64,000 nucleotides of DNA from Bacteroidales bacterium (GCA_017531225.1 JAFXLL010000003.1:108893-172892); one strand, 5' to 3'; shown: positions 1-7,294, numbered from the stretch's first letter. Numbers and translations: made by a program. Notes: generated by a model not told the origin, from the sequence alone.

Positions 1-11
1 ATTTTTCCCAT
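1..11 (-). CDS. DUF6266 family protein, 5' end only
   Basis: The first 11 bases read, on the minus strand, ATGGGAAAAAT, the same start (Met-Gly-Lys-Ile) as the four complete DUF6266 genes to the right. The bases just upstream also match those in front of the copy starting at 729. This is therefore the start of a further array member that continues beyond the window. Only three codons are visible, so nothing can be said about whether it is intact. Confidence 0.6.
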
Positions 12-45
12 AGCTTTACTTGTTTTTAGGGGTTAGAAAATGAGT

Positions 46-729
46 TTATTTGCCCGTGCGAGGGTTGCGACGCTGACGGGCGGGACGATTGATGACACCC
101 AAGGTGCCGAAGAAGTGAGGCGCAGTGGTTGCGCCTGTGCTGAGCATGAAGCCGTTGAACTCGCTGGAGCCAATGCCAAAGGCATCGCTTTCAAGGCTGA
201 AGGACTGAGGGCCGGATGCGCCGACCGTCACTGTGGAATGAACCAGGAAGATCTTCTTCTGAGTGACATTGAACACACAGATGGTCGGGTACTCGTCCGC
301 GTGTTGGCTGCGCCAATCACTGTCGTCATCCCATGCGATGGTGACAGCGGAACGCGAGGCCGTGATGGTTACATCAGGCAGGTCTGCGGTTGGGGCATTG
401 CCGAGAGAAATGATGTCGGCCAGGTCGGCATGTTTGCCTTCCTCCGTTTCGATTGGATAGGCTGACAGTTGCTTCGTTAGAAGATTGCGGCGGGACATGC
501 CCTTGACCGAATTGGGGAACAGGAAAGCCAGCTGCTCATCCGAAAGCTGACCGACGAGTTCCTGGACTTCTTTGAAGAAGGCGCGCTGCTGAAGCTGCGC
601 TGCGGTCTTCGGGTTCTTGTGGGATTGGGCGAGGCCACGCATGTAGCTGATGCCGTTCCACGAGGCACCGATGACGGTGCCGACTTTACCTCTGAATCCA
701 CCGAGGATTCCTTGCTTGATTTTTCCCAT
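46..729 (-). CDS. DUF6266 family protein (array copy A)
   Basis: A 227-residue protein opening with MGKIKQGILGGFRGKVGTVI, the signature start of the Bacteroidetes family DUF6266, whose function is unknown. Other shared blocks are the Trp-Asn-Gly and Tyr-Met-Arg-Gly segment near residues 24-33, FLFPNSVKGMSRRNLL near 70-85, and NAPTADLPDVTITA near 111-124. I see no signal peptide, membrane segment or catalytic motif. The start is fixed by alignment with the three neighbours. It lies 27 nt downstream of copy B on the same strand, so the two are probably co-transcribed. The C-terminus is rich in Arg and Pro and differs from the other copies. Confidence 0.85.
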   Translation of the reverse strand: MGKIKQGILGGFRGKVGTVIGASWNGISYMRGLAQSHKNPKTAAQLQQRAFFKEVQELVGQLSDEQLAFLFPNSVKGMSRRNLLTKQLSAYPIETEEGKHADLADIISLGNAPTADLPDVTITASRSAVTIAWDDDSDWRSQHADEYPTICVFNVTQKKIFLVHSTVTVGASGPQSFSLESDAFGIGSSEFNGFMLSTGATTAPHFFGTLGVINRPARQRRNPRTGK

Positions 730-756
730 AGCTTTACTTGTTTTAGGGGTTAGACA

Positions 757-1431
757 TTAGTTGTTTTTCTTAGGTGGGCGGGCAGGACGTTCATTCACGC
801 TCAAAGTGGCGAAACCGACGAGCGGAATCTTGCCGCCAGTGCTAAGCATGAAACCGTTGTACTCGTCGGAGCCGACGCCGAAGGCGTCATGGCTGAGGCT
901 GAAGGATTGCACACCGGATGCGCCGACCGTCACTGTGGAATGCACGAGGAAGATTTTCTTCTGGGTGACATTGAGCACACAGATGGTCGGGTACTCGTCG
1001 CCATGTTGAGTGCGCCAGTCGTTTTCGGCATCCCATGCGATGGTGACAGTGGAACGCGAAGCGGTGATGGTGACATCGGGCAGGTCGGCAGTTGGAGCGT
1101 TGCCCAAAGAGGTGATGCTGGCCAGGTCGACATGCTTGGAGCCTTCGGCGACAAGCGGGTCGGCAGACAGCTGCTTTACCAGAAGGTTACGACGGGACAT
1201 GCCCTTGGCTGAGTTGGGGAAAAGGAAAACCAGTTGCTCATAGCTCAGCTGGCCAACGAGATCCTGGACTTCCCTGAAGAAGTCACGCTGCACCAATTGG
1301 GCAGCGGATTTGCGGTCTTTTGTGGATTGTGGAAGGCCGCGCATGTAGGCGATGCCGTTCCATGAGGAGCCGATGACGGTTCCCACTTTTCCTTTGAATC
1401 CTCCGAGGATTCCTTGCTTGATTTTTCCCAT
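757..1431 (-). CDS. DUF6266 family protein (array copy B)
   Basis: A 224-residue paralogue of the flanking genes, with the same MGKIKQGILGGFKGKVGTVI start, the central FLFPNSAKGMSRRNLL block and NAPTADLPDVTITASRSTVT near residues 111-130. It is closest to copy A: long stretches such as CVLNVTQKKIFLVHSTVTVG are nearly unchanged, which suggests recent duplication or gene conversion. The tail is basic (RPARPPKKNN). It has no signal peptide and no recognisable enzyme motif. It sits between copies A and C with gaps of 27 and 15 nt, consistent with one transcript. Function unknown. Confidence 0.85.
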   Translation of the reverse strand: MGKIKQGILGGFKGKVGTVIGSSWNGIAYMRGLPQSTKDRKSAAQLVQRDFFREVQDLVGQLSYEQLVFLFPNSAKGMSRRNLLVKQLSADPLVAEGSKHVDLASITSLGNAPTADLPDVTITASRSTVTIAWDAENDWRTQHGDEYPTICVLNVTQKKIFLVHSTVTVGASGVQSFSLSHDAFGVGSDEYNGFMLSTGGKIPLVGFATLSVNERPARPPKKNN

Positions 1432-1446
1432 GGTTTTTTACGATTT

Positions 1447-2220
1447 TTAAGGTTGGTTTTCTGACGTTTTAGCTTGCGAACTTGGTAGGGACTTGGTAGG
1501 GACTTGGTCAGGACCGGAATCGGGCTGTTTCTCGTCCTTTTCGTCCTTTGTTTTCTTGGGTGGCTTTTCGGGTCGTTTGGTGACTGACATAGTGCCGAAT
1601 CCGACCTTTGAACGGCCTTGGCTTGTGACAAACATGAAGCCTGAGAACTCGTCGCGCTCTCGCCCGTAGGGTTTGAGGTCGACCGCAAAGGATTGCTTGC
1701 CTGAGGCTCCCAGCGGTACGCTGGAGCCGATGAGGAAGAGCCGCTGCTGCGTGGCATTGGCCACCAAGATGACGGGGTAATCGTCGGGATGCTGGTCCCG
1801 ATAGTAGGTCACAGCCTCCCAAGAGATTTGCAGATCATCACGGTTGACAGCGACGGCGACCGCAGGAAGGGCGGTCGTCGGAGCGTTGCCAAGGGTGCTG
1901 AGGCTGTCGAGGTCAACGGTCTTGGACTTGCCGACGAAGGCGGCAAGCTCCGAGAGCTGCTTGACCAAAAGGTTACGGCGCGACATGCCTTTGGGCTTGT
2001 TCGGGTAGATGAACTTTAGATCCTCGTTGGAGAGGGACATGGAGAGAGTGACAAGCTCCTTGAAATAGCCTTGCTGCATCTTTTGTTTGCCCGACTTGCC
2101 GCCTTTCCTTGTAGACTGCGGAAGTGCTTTTATGTAGAAGATGCCATTCCAATAAGAGCCGACCACGGTGCCGACTTTGCCCCTGAATCCTCCGAGGATG
2201 CCTTGCTTGATTTTTCCCAT
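1447..2220 (-). CDS. DUF6266 family protein with extended C-terminus (array copy C)
   Basis: A DUF6266 paralogue of about 257 residues, the most diverged of the four. I place the start at 2220, where MGKIKQGILGGFRGKVGTVV begins, rather than at an in-frame Met eight codons upstream, because all paralogues begin there. The core (FIYPNKPKGMSRRNLL, then NAPTTALPAVAVAV) is kept. The C-terminus carries about 40 extra Lys/Asp/Ser/Pro-rich residues not found in the others. That tail is encoded over a short direct repeat (GGGACTTGGTA, near 1487-1508), so it may have grown by slippage. Function unknown. Confidence 0.82.
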   Translation of the reverse strand: MGKIKQGILGGFRGKVGTVVGSYWNGIFYIKALPQSTRKGGKSGKQKMQQGYFKELVTLSMSLSNEDLKFIYPNKPKGMSRRNLLVKQLSELAAFVGKSKTVDLDSLSTLGNAPTTALPAVAVAVNRDDLQISWEAVTYYRDQHPDDYPVILVANATQQRLFLIGSSVPLGASGKQSFAVDLKPYGRERDEFSGFMFVTSQGRSKVGFGTMSVTKRPEKPPKKTKDEKDEKQPDSGPDQVPTKSLPSSQAKTSENQP

Positions 2221-2241
2221 TGCTTTACGTTTTAGCGTTTT

Positions 2242-2271
2242 CAAAAAAAGCCGCCCGAAGGGACGGCTTTT
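2242..2271 (-). terminator. Intrinsic terminator after array copy D
   Basis: The stem AAAAGCCG/CGGCTTTT closes over a 10-nt loop. On the minus strand it is followed by a run of T, 20 nt after the stop of copy D. The same hairpin could also work on the plus strand. It separates copy D from copies C-B-A, so D is probably its own transcription unit. Confidence 0.8.
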
Positions 2272-2291
2272 GACGTATGGCCAAAGATGGT

Positions 2292-2963
2292 TTAGTCGCG
2301 CTTCTTGGGTCTGGCGGGACGCTTGGCGACGCCCATCGTACCGAAGCCCACAAGCGGGATTTTGGAGCCGGAGAGCATCATGTAGCCGCTGAAGGTGTCG
2401 CCTTCCTCGCCGTAGGCGGCCAGGCCGACATTGAAAGACACTTCACCAGTGTTGCCGAGGGCAGCGGTGGAGTTGACCAGGAAGACCTTCTTCTTGGTGA
2501 CGTTGGCCACGAATACCGTCGGGTATTCGTCGGCAGCTTCGGCACGGTTGACCGTGTCGCCATCCCAAGAGATGGTCAGGTTCTCGCCTGCGGCGGTGAT
2601 GCTGACTTCAGGCAGCTCAGCCGTCGGGGCGTTGCCGAGGGAATTGATGTTGCCCAGGTCGACGCTCTTGACGTCGCCATCGACGGCGGCGACAGCGGTG
2701 AGCTGCTTGACAAGGGCGTTGTGGCGGGTCATGCCGCTGGGAGCCGTCGGGAACAGGAAGGCCAGCTGCTCTCTGGAGAGTTGGCCAACGATGTCGAGGA
2801 CTTCCCTGAAGAAGCCGCGCTGCTTGGTTTGGGCTGCGGTCTTCGGGTTCTTGTGGGACTGGGCGAGGCCACGCATGTAGGCGATGCCGTTCCACGAGGA
2901 ACCGATGACGGTTCCGACTTTACCTTTGAATCCACCGAGGATTCCTTGCTTGATTTTACCCAT
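2292..2963 (-). CDS. DUF6266 family protein (array copy D)
   Basis: A 223-residue DUF6266 paralogue and the promoter-proximal member of the array. It begins MGKIKQGILGGFKGKVGTVI and keeps the block FLFPTAPSGMTRHNALVKQL near residues 70-89 and NAPTAELPEVSITA near 111-124. The end (GFGTMGVAKRPARPKKRD) is basic, as in copy B. No secretion signal or catalytic motif is visible. A minus-strand -7 box lies 133 nt upstream and a terminator follows the stop. Known family distribution: Bacteroidetes, often as tandem copies; role undetermined. Confidence 0.85.
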   Translation of the reverse strand: MGKIKQGILGGFKGKVGTVIGSSWNGIAYMRGLAQSHKNPKTAAQTKQRGFFREVLDIVGQLSREQLAFLFPTAPSGMTRHNALVKQLTAVAAVDGDVKSVDLGNINSLGNAPTAELPEVSITAAGENLTISWDGDTVNRAEAADEYPTVFVANVTKKKVFLVNSTAALGNTGEVSFNVGLAAYGEEGDTFSGYMMLSGSKIPLVGFGTMGVAKRPARPKKRD

Positions 2964-3095
2964 GATTTGTAAGTTTTTAGGGGTTAATGAATAGGTGAAT
3001 TACAGACCGTCGCCGTCATGGGCTGCGCAGCAGATCATAATCTTTATATTGTTTTTGGAGTGCGGCGTTTCATGCCTTTTTTGACGACAGCAGGG

Positions 3096-3103
3096 CAAAG
3101 ATA
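3096..3103 (-). promoter_or_regulatory. Bacteroidetes -7 box for the DUF6266 array
   Basis: On the minus strand this reads TATCTTTG, a match to TAnnTTTG, and would give a leader of about 125 nt before copy D. No convincing TTTG -33 box is seen at the usual distance. Confidence 0.45.
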
Positions 3104-3136
3104 GAAGAAAAGGGAAAAAAACGAGCTTAGTCGACT

Positions 3137-3166
3137 GATTTTGACCGATTTTGACCGATTTTGACC
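3137..3166. repeat. Three exact tandem copies of GATTTTGACC
   Basis: A 10-bp unit is repeated three times without change in the divergent intergenic region between the DUF6266 array and the nuclease gene. Closely similar sequence occurs at 28204-28225 and, inside the DUF3987 gene, at 30597-30621. It could be a protein-binding iteron. Confidence 0.8.
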
Positions 3167-3190
3167 TTTTCATTTGAAGAATTTTTGTAA

Positions 3191-3198
3191 TATTTTTG
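3191..3198 (+). promoter_or_regulatory. -7 box upstream of the nuclease gene
   Basis: TATTTTTG matches the Bacteroidetes -7 consensus and lies 24 nt before the chosen ATG. The GATTTTGACC repeats sit directly upstream, where a regulator could act. Confidence 0.5.
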
Positions 3199-3222
3199 CA
3201 GGGAACTCAAAACAATAGGATT

Positions 3223-3843
3223 ATGAAGAAATTTTTGATGTTGGCGGCTGCGCTTCTTATGCTTTTTTGCAGTTGCCAGAACGAAGTGAGAGAAAGCAGA
3301 CCGCCTGCGGGCGGGAGCCGCGTAGCGGCGAACGTGACAAAGTGCCTTTCAGGAAGTGACACCGTCGGTGTCATGCTAAAGGTGGAGCGCATCATCGATG
3401 GCGACACCTTTGAAGGGCATGTGATACAGAACCCCAAGACGGCCTACAATCCGGGCGTGAATCCTTGGATGGTGCAGCTGACCAAGATTGTGGTCCGCAT
3501 CACTGGCATCGACGCGCCTGAACGCGGGCAGTTCTACGGGGATGTGGCCACGTTGCACCTGCAGTGGCTCATCAGCGGGAAGGCCGTAGGTCTGAAGCTG
3601 AAGCAAAAAGATATGTACGGGCGATGGATAGCGACGGCGTACTACGACGGCGCAGACATCGGCGCGGAAATGCTGAAGGAGGGTTTAGCCTGGCATTATA
3701 AGGAAGTCGACGGCAATCCCTTATACGCTCAGCTGGAAGCTGAGGCGAAGCTGGCCGGATTGGGTTTGTGGTGCGATGACAGAGCCGTTCCCCCTTGGGA
3801 ATGGCGAAGGATGAGCAAGTTTGAGCGTGACGCTTACAGATAA
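3223..3843 (+). CDS. Staphylococcal nuclease-like (thermonuclease) lipoprotein
   Basis: A 206-residue protein with an N-terminal signal (MKKFLMLAAALLMLFCSC) that ends in a plausible lipobox, so it is probably an envelope lipoprotein. From about residue 50 it follows the SNase fold: DGDTFEGHV, then VRITGIDAPERGQFYG and DMYGRWIATAYY, which supply the Asp, two Arg and Glu residues expected for phosphodiester cleavage. The C-terminal part (EGLAWHYK, AKLAGLGLWCD) is also typical. Expected role: calcium-dependent DNA/RNA degradation outside the cytoplasm. I chose ATG 3223 over an upstream in-frame TTG because it gives a clean signal peptide. The M15 peptidase gene follows after 11 nt, probably in one operon. 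Confidence 0.85.
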   Translation: MKKFLMLAAALLMLFCSCQNEVRESRPPAGGSRVAANVTKCLSGSDTVGVMLKVERIIDGDTFEGHVIQNPKTAYNPGVNPWMVQLTKIVVRITGIDAPERGQFYGDVATLHLQWLISGKAVGLKLKQKDMYGRWIATAYYDGADIGAEMLKEGLAWHYKEVDGNPLYAQLEAEAKLAGLGLWCDDRAVPPWEWRRMSKFERDAYR

Positions 3844-3854
3844 GGAGGTGAGAG

Positions 3855-4217
3855 ATGGAACTATCAAAGTTGTCAATGGAACGGCTGGAAGGCGTCGATG
3901 AACGCCTGAAGGCCATCGTGATAGAGTGCGCTGCTCGATGCCCTTACCCTTTCAACGTGTCGGAAGGGCTGCGAACAAAGGAGCAGCAGCGCGAGTATGT
4001 GAGGCAGGGCAAGTCACGGACGATGAACAGCAAGCACCTCACAGGGAAAGCGGTTGACCTGTACCCGCTGACGATGAATCGGAAGCAGGTGGACTGGTCC
4101 AGGTTTGAGGAGTTGGCCGACCTGATGTTTCAGGTGGCCAGAGACCAGGACACTGAAATCGTCTGGGGTGGCCATTGGAAGACGTTCGTCGACAAGTGCC
4201 ATTTTGAGCTGAAATAG
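3855..4217 (+). CDS. Peptidase M15 family, phage endolysin-type
   Basis: A 120-residue protein without a signal peptide. SKHLTGKAVDLYP (residues 59-71, with His61 and Asp68) and CHFEL (His116) form the zinc-binding set of the M15 D-Ala-D-Ala carboxypeptidase/L-Ala-D-Glu endopeptidase family. IVWGGHWKTFVDKCHFEL is the usual end of phage endolysins of this type. A strong ribosome site (AAGGAGG) stands just before the ATG. Expected role: cutting peptidoglycan stem peptides. The small size and lack of a secretion signal suggest phage or mobile-element origin. I see no holin or structural phage gene in the window, so it may be a leftover or domesticated gene. A terminator follows. Confidence 0.88.
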   Translation: MELSKLSMERLEGVDERLKAIVIECAARCPYPFNVSEGLRTKEQQREYVRQGKSRTMNSKHLTGKAVDLYPLTMNRKQVDWSRFEELADLMFQVARDQDTEIVWGGHWKTFVDKCHFELK

Positions 4218-4262
4218 ACGGAGTCATCATCAACAAATACATTTTTTTCATTTTTTTCTGGG

Positions 4263-4297
4263 AAGCCCTTACCGTGATGACGGTGGAGGGCTTTTCT
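4263..4297 (+). terminator. Intrinsic terminator after the M15 peptidase
   Basis: AAGCCCT (4263-4269) pairs with AGGGCTT (4287-4293), an inner ACCG/CGGT stem extends it, and a T-rich stretch follows. It lies about 45 nt after the stop codon. Confidence 0.85.
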
Positions 4298-4349
4298 ATT
4301 TCTTCTCTCTGAAAAAAATGAGACGATTGCGCCTTTGTACAAAAACGAG

Positions 4350-4438
4350 GTGGTTAAAAAAGCAAGTTCCCTAACGGCAAGCGGAGACCCGCGATAGCGG
4401 GGCGGAGTTTATTTAGGGACTTGGCATTTTTTAAGCAC
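4350..4438. repeat. Long imperfect inverted repeat with inner GC hairpin
   Basis: About 25 bases at 4350-4374 pair, with a few mismatches and bulges, with 4413-4438 (core AAGTTCCCTAA against TTAGGGACTT). The 38 bases between contain the perfect hairpin CCCGC-GATA-GCGGG (4388-4401). The ends carry A- and T-runs, so it resembles a bidirectional terminator or a miniature inverted-repeat element. It marks the left edge of the ORF-free region. Confidence 0.65.
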
Positions 4439-4489
4439 CGTACCCATAGAATGAGATATTAAGCCTTTACGACAAACTCATTTCCCTAT

Positions 4490-4790
4490 TTCAGGGTGGT
4501 GGCGGGGACGATGGTGGTACGGAGCGGAGCGATACCTTTCCGAACTTTCGATTTAGGGTGGCGGTTGGGGACGATGGTGGTACGGAGCGAAGCGACAGCG
4601 GAGCGACACCTTTCCGAACTCTTAATTTAGGGTGGCGGTTGGGGACGATGGTGGTACCAGAGCGAAGCGATAGCGGAGCGACACCTTTCCGAACTCTCGA
4701 TTTAGGGCGGTGGTTGGGGACGACGGTGGTACCAGAGCGAAGCGGTAGCGGAGCGACCTGTTCCAAATTTAGGGGTGGTGGTCGGGGGTG
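4490..4790. repeat. Tandem repeat array, about five units of 62-75 bp
   Basis: Units begin near 4490, 4552, 4626, 4701 and 4768, each with TTTAGGG or a near match, then a G-rich block with GACGATGGTGGTAC, then GAGCGAAGCG, GCGGAGCGAC and TTTCCGAAC. The inner units are the most alike. The unit lengths (62, 74, 75, 67) are not all multiples of three, and the reading frames through the array look low-complexity, so I do not treat it as coding. Confidence 0.85.
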
Positions 4791-5245
4791 ACGGCGGCAT
4801 TGCCTGCGCGTTGGGAAAAACCGAAAGGGGGAAAAGCGCCTGCGGCCCAATCACGCGGGAGTTTCAGCAGAACGACAAACACTGCGCCCAAGAACTACGA
4901 CTGCGATGAGAACGACTGCGCCCCGTTCGCGCCGGGGAGCCCGACCCGCCCGACAGGAGTCCGCGCACGGTTTCAATCCGAAGCGGCGGCGGGCGTGCCT
5001 TTTGCGGCGGCGCACCCGAAGAGGCAGGCACCAGTATGGCCATCGCGGGGAGAGGTGGCAACGATGAGGGGGCGAAACACGATGCGCTTTAGCGCTCCGA
5101 CAAGGGAACCGCCGGGCGGGCGACCAAGCAGGGGCGCAAAACTAAAGGGGCGCGGCTGCACCCGACAAAAAGTTGCGAGGAACGAGAACCGCTTAGGGGG
5201 TACGGGGGCGGCCAAGAAAGCCCCGAGCGAGCAAGGAGCCACGAA

Positions 5246-5492
5246 AGCGGCTGGCCTTGGAGCCGCTGACGCTCGTCTGGAGCCGCGCCAGTGGAGCGCA
5301 GCGGAACGAGTGTCGCGGGACAGACGAAGGAAGCGGCGGTGTTGCGCAAGGGCGCTGATGAAAGCAAAAGCGCACGGAGCTTGCGGAGCTCAGCATTTTG
5401 TTTTCATCAACGCTCGTTATACCCTTGCGCACACCAAGGCAGGCGCAAGAAGCGGCGACACAGGGAACACCGATTTCCCCCTCGGTTTTTTA
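5246..5492 (+). ncRNA. Candidate structured RNA: four consecutive hairpins ending in a terminator
   Basis: Four stems follow each other: AGCGGCT/AGCCGCT (5246-5267, 7 bp perfect); GACGCTCGT/ACGAGTGTC (5268-5314, one G-U); a long two-part stem in which TGCGCAAGGG (5343-5352) pairs with 5422-5431 and 13 bases at 5357-5369 pair with 5396-5408 around an inner GAGCT/AGCTC hairpin; and ACCGA/TCGGT (5469-5486) followed by a T-run. The T-run suggests a plus-strand transcript ending near 5491. Where it starts is unclear; it could reach back to the tandem array. The overlapping 251-codon open frame is Arg/Ala/Gly-rich and unlike any protein in the window. Confidence 0.5.
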
Positions 5493-5532
5493 TTGGGTGG
5501 GTTGTGCGGTGGCAAAGATGCTTTACAATCCG

Positions 5533-5940
5533 TTAAAGCCTAAAGATAGTAGTTGAGTCAGCCGCTGGCGGGGTTTTTGCCCATCATCAAGCCTAAGAAT
5601 GTGGGTAAGGCGCGACGGCCTTTCATTAGATTTCCATAGAAGCAGGGACTTTCAAATAACCATTTGGCCGCTCTGGGCAAGTGTCTCAGCGGAGCAAGGG
5701 CCAAAAGAAAAAATGATGAAGCCCGCGACCGCGAGACTCTTGCCCAGGGCGATTTAGAAGTAGAGGCTGGCCGTCGCGCGGGCTGGGCGGCATTATTGAC
5801 GGGCAAAAAGTTGACACGAGGAACGAAGGGGCAACTTTTTGAACGGCAACATTGCCGAACAGCATTGGGGAGGCAGGGTTAAAGCCCAAGCTATGCAAAA
5901 ACCATGACAGCGGCGGCTTGGTCGGTATAAGTTAATAGTT
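5533..5940 (+). ncRNA. Candidate structured RNA, copy 1 of a 400-nt repeat
   Basis: First of two diverged direct copies. The predicted stems nest properly: P2, GCGCGACGGCC (5610-5620) with GGCCGTCGCGC (5769-5779), encloses P3, 5671-5687 with 5733-5749 (17 positions, one mismatch). Then come P4, CAAAAAGTTG (5804-5813) with CAACTTTTTG (5832-5841), a small hairpin at 5844-5857, and P6, CCAAGC (5886-5891) with GCTTGG (5916-5921). The P4 loop contains AGGAACGA. The copy 2 stems differ in sequence but keep the pairing, which argues for an RNA selected for structure. The strand is assumed; pairing alone cannot fix it. No known RNA family is recognised. Confidence 0.6.
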
Positions 5941-6002
5941 GGTTTTTTTGTACTGACGTGCTTTCGTCCTTTCGTGCTAACGACATGAGGTTTTCAAGTG
6001 CG

Positions 6003-6413
6003 TTGAAGCTTTAAGATAGTAGTTGAGACAGCCGCTGGCGCGGTGTTTTTGCCCATCATAATGCCCAAGCCGTGGGTAAGGCGCGACGGCCTTTCATTAG
6101 ACTTTCAGAGAAGTAGAGGCTTTCCAAATAACATGGTGCCGCCCCGGGCATGTGTCGCAGCGGAGCAAGGGCTAAAAGAAAAATACAAGAAGCCCGCGAC
6201 CGCTGCGACTCTTGCCCAGGGCGATTTAGAAGTAGAGGCAGGCCGTCGCGCGGCGCTGGGCGGTGATGTCGCCGAGCAGAGTGGTCTACCGCAGGAACGA
6301 GGACAGCCACCCTGCTCGGCGGCTTGACCGCACAGCTTTGGGGAGGCAAAGTTAAAGCCCAAGCTTTGCAAAAACCGTGACAGCGGCGGCTTGGTCGGTA
6401 GAGGCTAATAATA
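6003..6413 (+). ncRNA. Candidate structured RNA, copy 2 of a 400-nt repeat
   Basis: Second copy, about 60 nt after the first. P2 is unchanged (6081-6091 with 6241-6251). P3 (6141-6161 with 6202-6222) pairs at 18 of 21 positions, and a T-A pair of copy 1 has become G-C. P4 is a different perfect stem in the same place, GCCGAGCAG (6271-6279) with CTGCTCGGC (6312-6320), around a loop that still contains AGGAACGA. P6, CCAAGC (6359-6364) with GCTTGG (6389-6394), is kept. Best conserved in sequence are the start (GATAGTAGTTGAG), GGTAAGGCGCGACGGCC and the end (CAGCGGCGGCTTGGTCGGTA). Confidence 0.6.
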
Positions 6414-6591
6414 AGAGCTATAGGACGGATGGGACTTATAGTGATGGGTCGGTGCCCTCTTACGGGGTGCGGCTGCTGTTATTGGCCGCGGAGTGGAGTC
6501 CACAGGCGTTTTTGGGTGGGTGACGGGCGACCGACTGCGGCGGGTGTGGCTTATTCTAATCATAAAGCGTTAAGGCGGTGATGAAGCCAGC

Positions 6592-6681
6592 GACCTGACG
6601 ACGGACTGAAAGCGGAGCGAGCAGACGACGCTGGAGGTACGGAAGCGTCGTCTGCCCGACGGAGCGAAAAGGTAGTTGTCA
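6592..6681. other. Perfect 12-bp hairpin within a larger stem
   Basis: GCAGACGACGCT (6621-6632) pairs perfectly with AGCGTCGTCTGC (6644-6655) over an 11-nt loop. Outside it, CCTGAC near 6592 can pair with GTCAGG near 6676. No convincing ORF covers it, and it continues the structured character of the region. I cannot tell whether it belongs to the same transcript as the 400-nt repeats. Confidence 0.5.
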
Positions 6682-6734
6682 GGGCGCGGACCTTAGTAGA
6701 AGCTGAGGGAGTTCGTTAGCGTTGGCAACACCTA

Positions 6735-6776
6735 ATCCCCCGCCCTGCGGGCACCCCCTTTTAAGGGGGAAGGCGA
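6735..6776. repeat. C-rich REP-like palindrome
   Basis: A GCCC/GGGC hairpin is followed by CCCCCTT/AAGGGGG (6754-6769). A similar CCCCCTTT/AAAGGGGG palindrome occurs inside the terminator at 28241-28294. Such short C-rich palindromes recur between genes in Bacteroidales genomes. Confidence 0.55.
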
Positions 6777-7064
6777 CCGTAGCGGCGAATGGCAGCAGCT
6801 GGCCTTGTGTGGCTGGCGGGATGAACACGATGTGGAGCCACCTAAGCGATGCGAGCAGGCGAAGGGGACGGCAGCGCGGAGAGGCGTTAATGGAGCGGAG
6901 GCCACAGAGAGGTACGAACCGTGGCCGTAGCGAAATGATAGCCCGTAGCACTGACGGCCACAAGACAAACGCTTCGCTGGGGGCGGAACACCTTGACGGG
7001 GATGGGATGGTGATGACTTTGAACTTTTTTTTCTTTGAGCCTAAGATTAGTGAAAACTATTGAC

Positions 7065-7072
7065 TATCTTTG
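7065..7072 (+). promoter_or_regulatory. -7 box upstream of the 6S-like RNA
   Basis: TATCTTTG matches TAnnTTTG. It lies about 90 nt before the RNA hairpin, so the transcript would carry an A-rich leader, or the box serves something else. No good -33 box is seen. Confidence 0.35.
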
Positions 7073-7164
7073 CAGCGAATAAACGGAATAATAACGCAAT
7101 TTAGATAACCACAGAAAAGAATAGCATACAAATAGGCATATTATCATAGCATTGAGCTAATCTT

Positions 7165-7294
7165 GGCGCTTAAAAACTGGACACTTTTAAGTAGTATACT
7201 CAAACCAAGAACAAAGCAAGATGCTCACGTGTAAGCGTGGGCTTTGTTTAGTAATTAGTTGGTTTGAGTAGGTAGTCCAGAATCCTTAAGCGCC
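7165..7294 (+). ncRNA. 6S-like RNA (extended hairpin with central bubble)
   Basis: One long rod: GGCGCTTAA (7165-7173) with TTAAGCGCC (7286-7294); CTGGAC (7177-7182) with GTCCAG (7275-7280); an open bubble (7183-7197 against 7270-7274); ACTCAAACCAA (7198-7208) with TTGGTTTGAGT (7259-7269), 11 bp perfect; AACAAAGC (7210-7217) with GCTTTGTT (7241-7248); and a terminal CACG/CGTG hairpin. A closing stem, central bubble and long apical arm is the 6S RNA plan, in which the RNA mimics an open promoter and holds RNA polymerase. The Bacteroidales-1 motif, reported to be 6S, has this plan. I assign it by shape, not by sequence, so the gene symbol is left empty. Confidence 0.6.

Noticed and set aside
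46-2963. Overlapping frames on the plus strand of the DUF6266 array (for example 2277-2972)
   Set aside because: They mirror the codon pattern of the minus-strand genes and recur only because the genes are copies of each other.
4490-4790. CRISPR array
   Set aside because: The units are contiguous 62-75 bp repeats with no constant short repeat alternating with unique spacers, and there are no cas genes in the window.
4788-5543. A 251-codon plus-strand open frame in the structured region
   Set aside because: It is rich in Arg, Ala and Gly, has no secondary-structure logic of a protein, overlaps four perfect or near-perfect hairpins and a terminator, and starts inside the tandem array. GC-rich DNA easily yields such frames.
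6043-6371. Short frames on both strands in the second 400-nt copy
   Set aside because: The two copies do not keep the same frames; what is kept is base pairing. The frames change length and sequence between copies.
6722-7063. A 113-codon frame upstream of the 6S-like RNA
   Set aside because: It runs through the C-rich palindrome and ends in a Phe-rich stretch encoded by a T-run. No ribosome site or similarity is seen.
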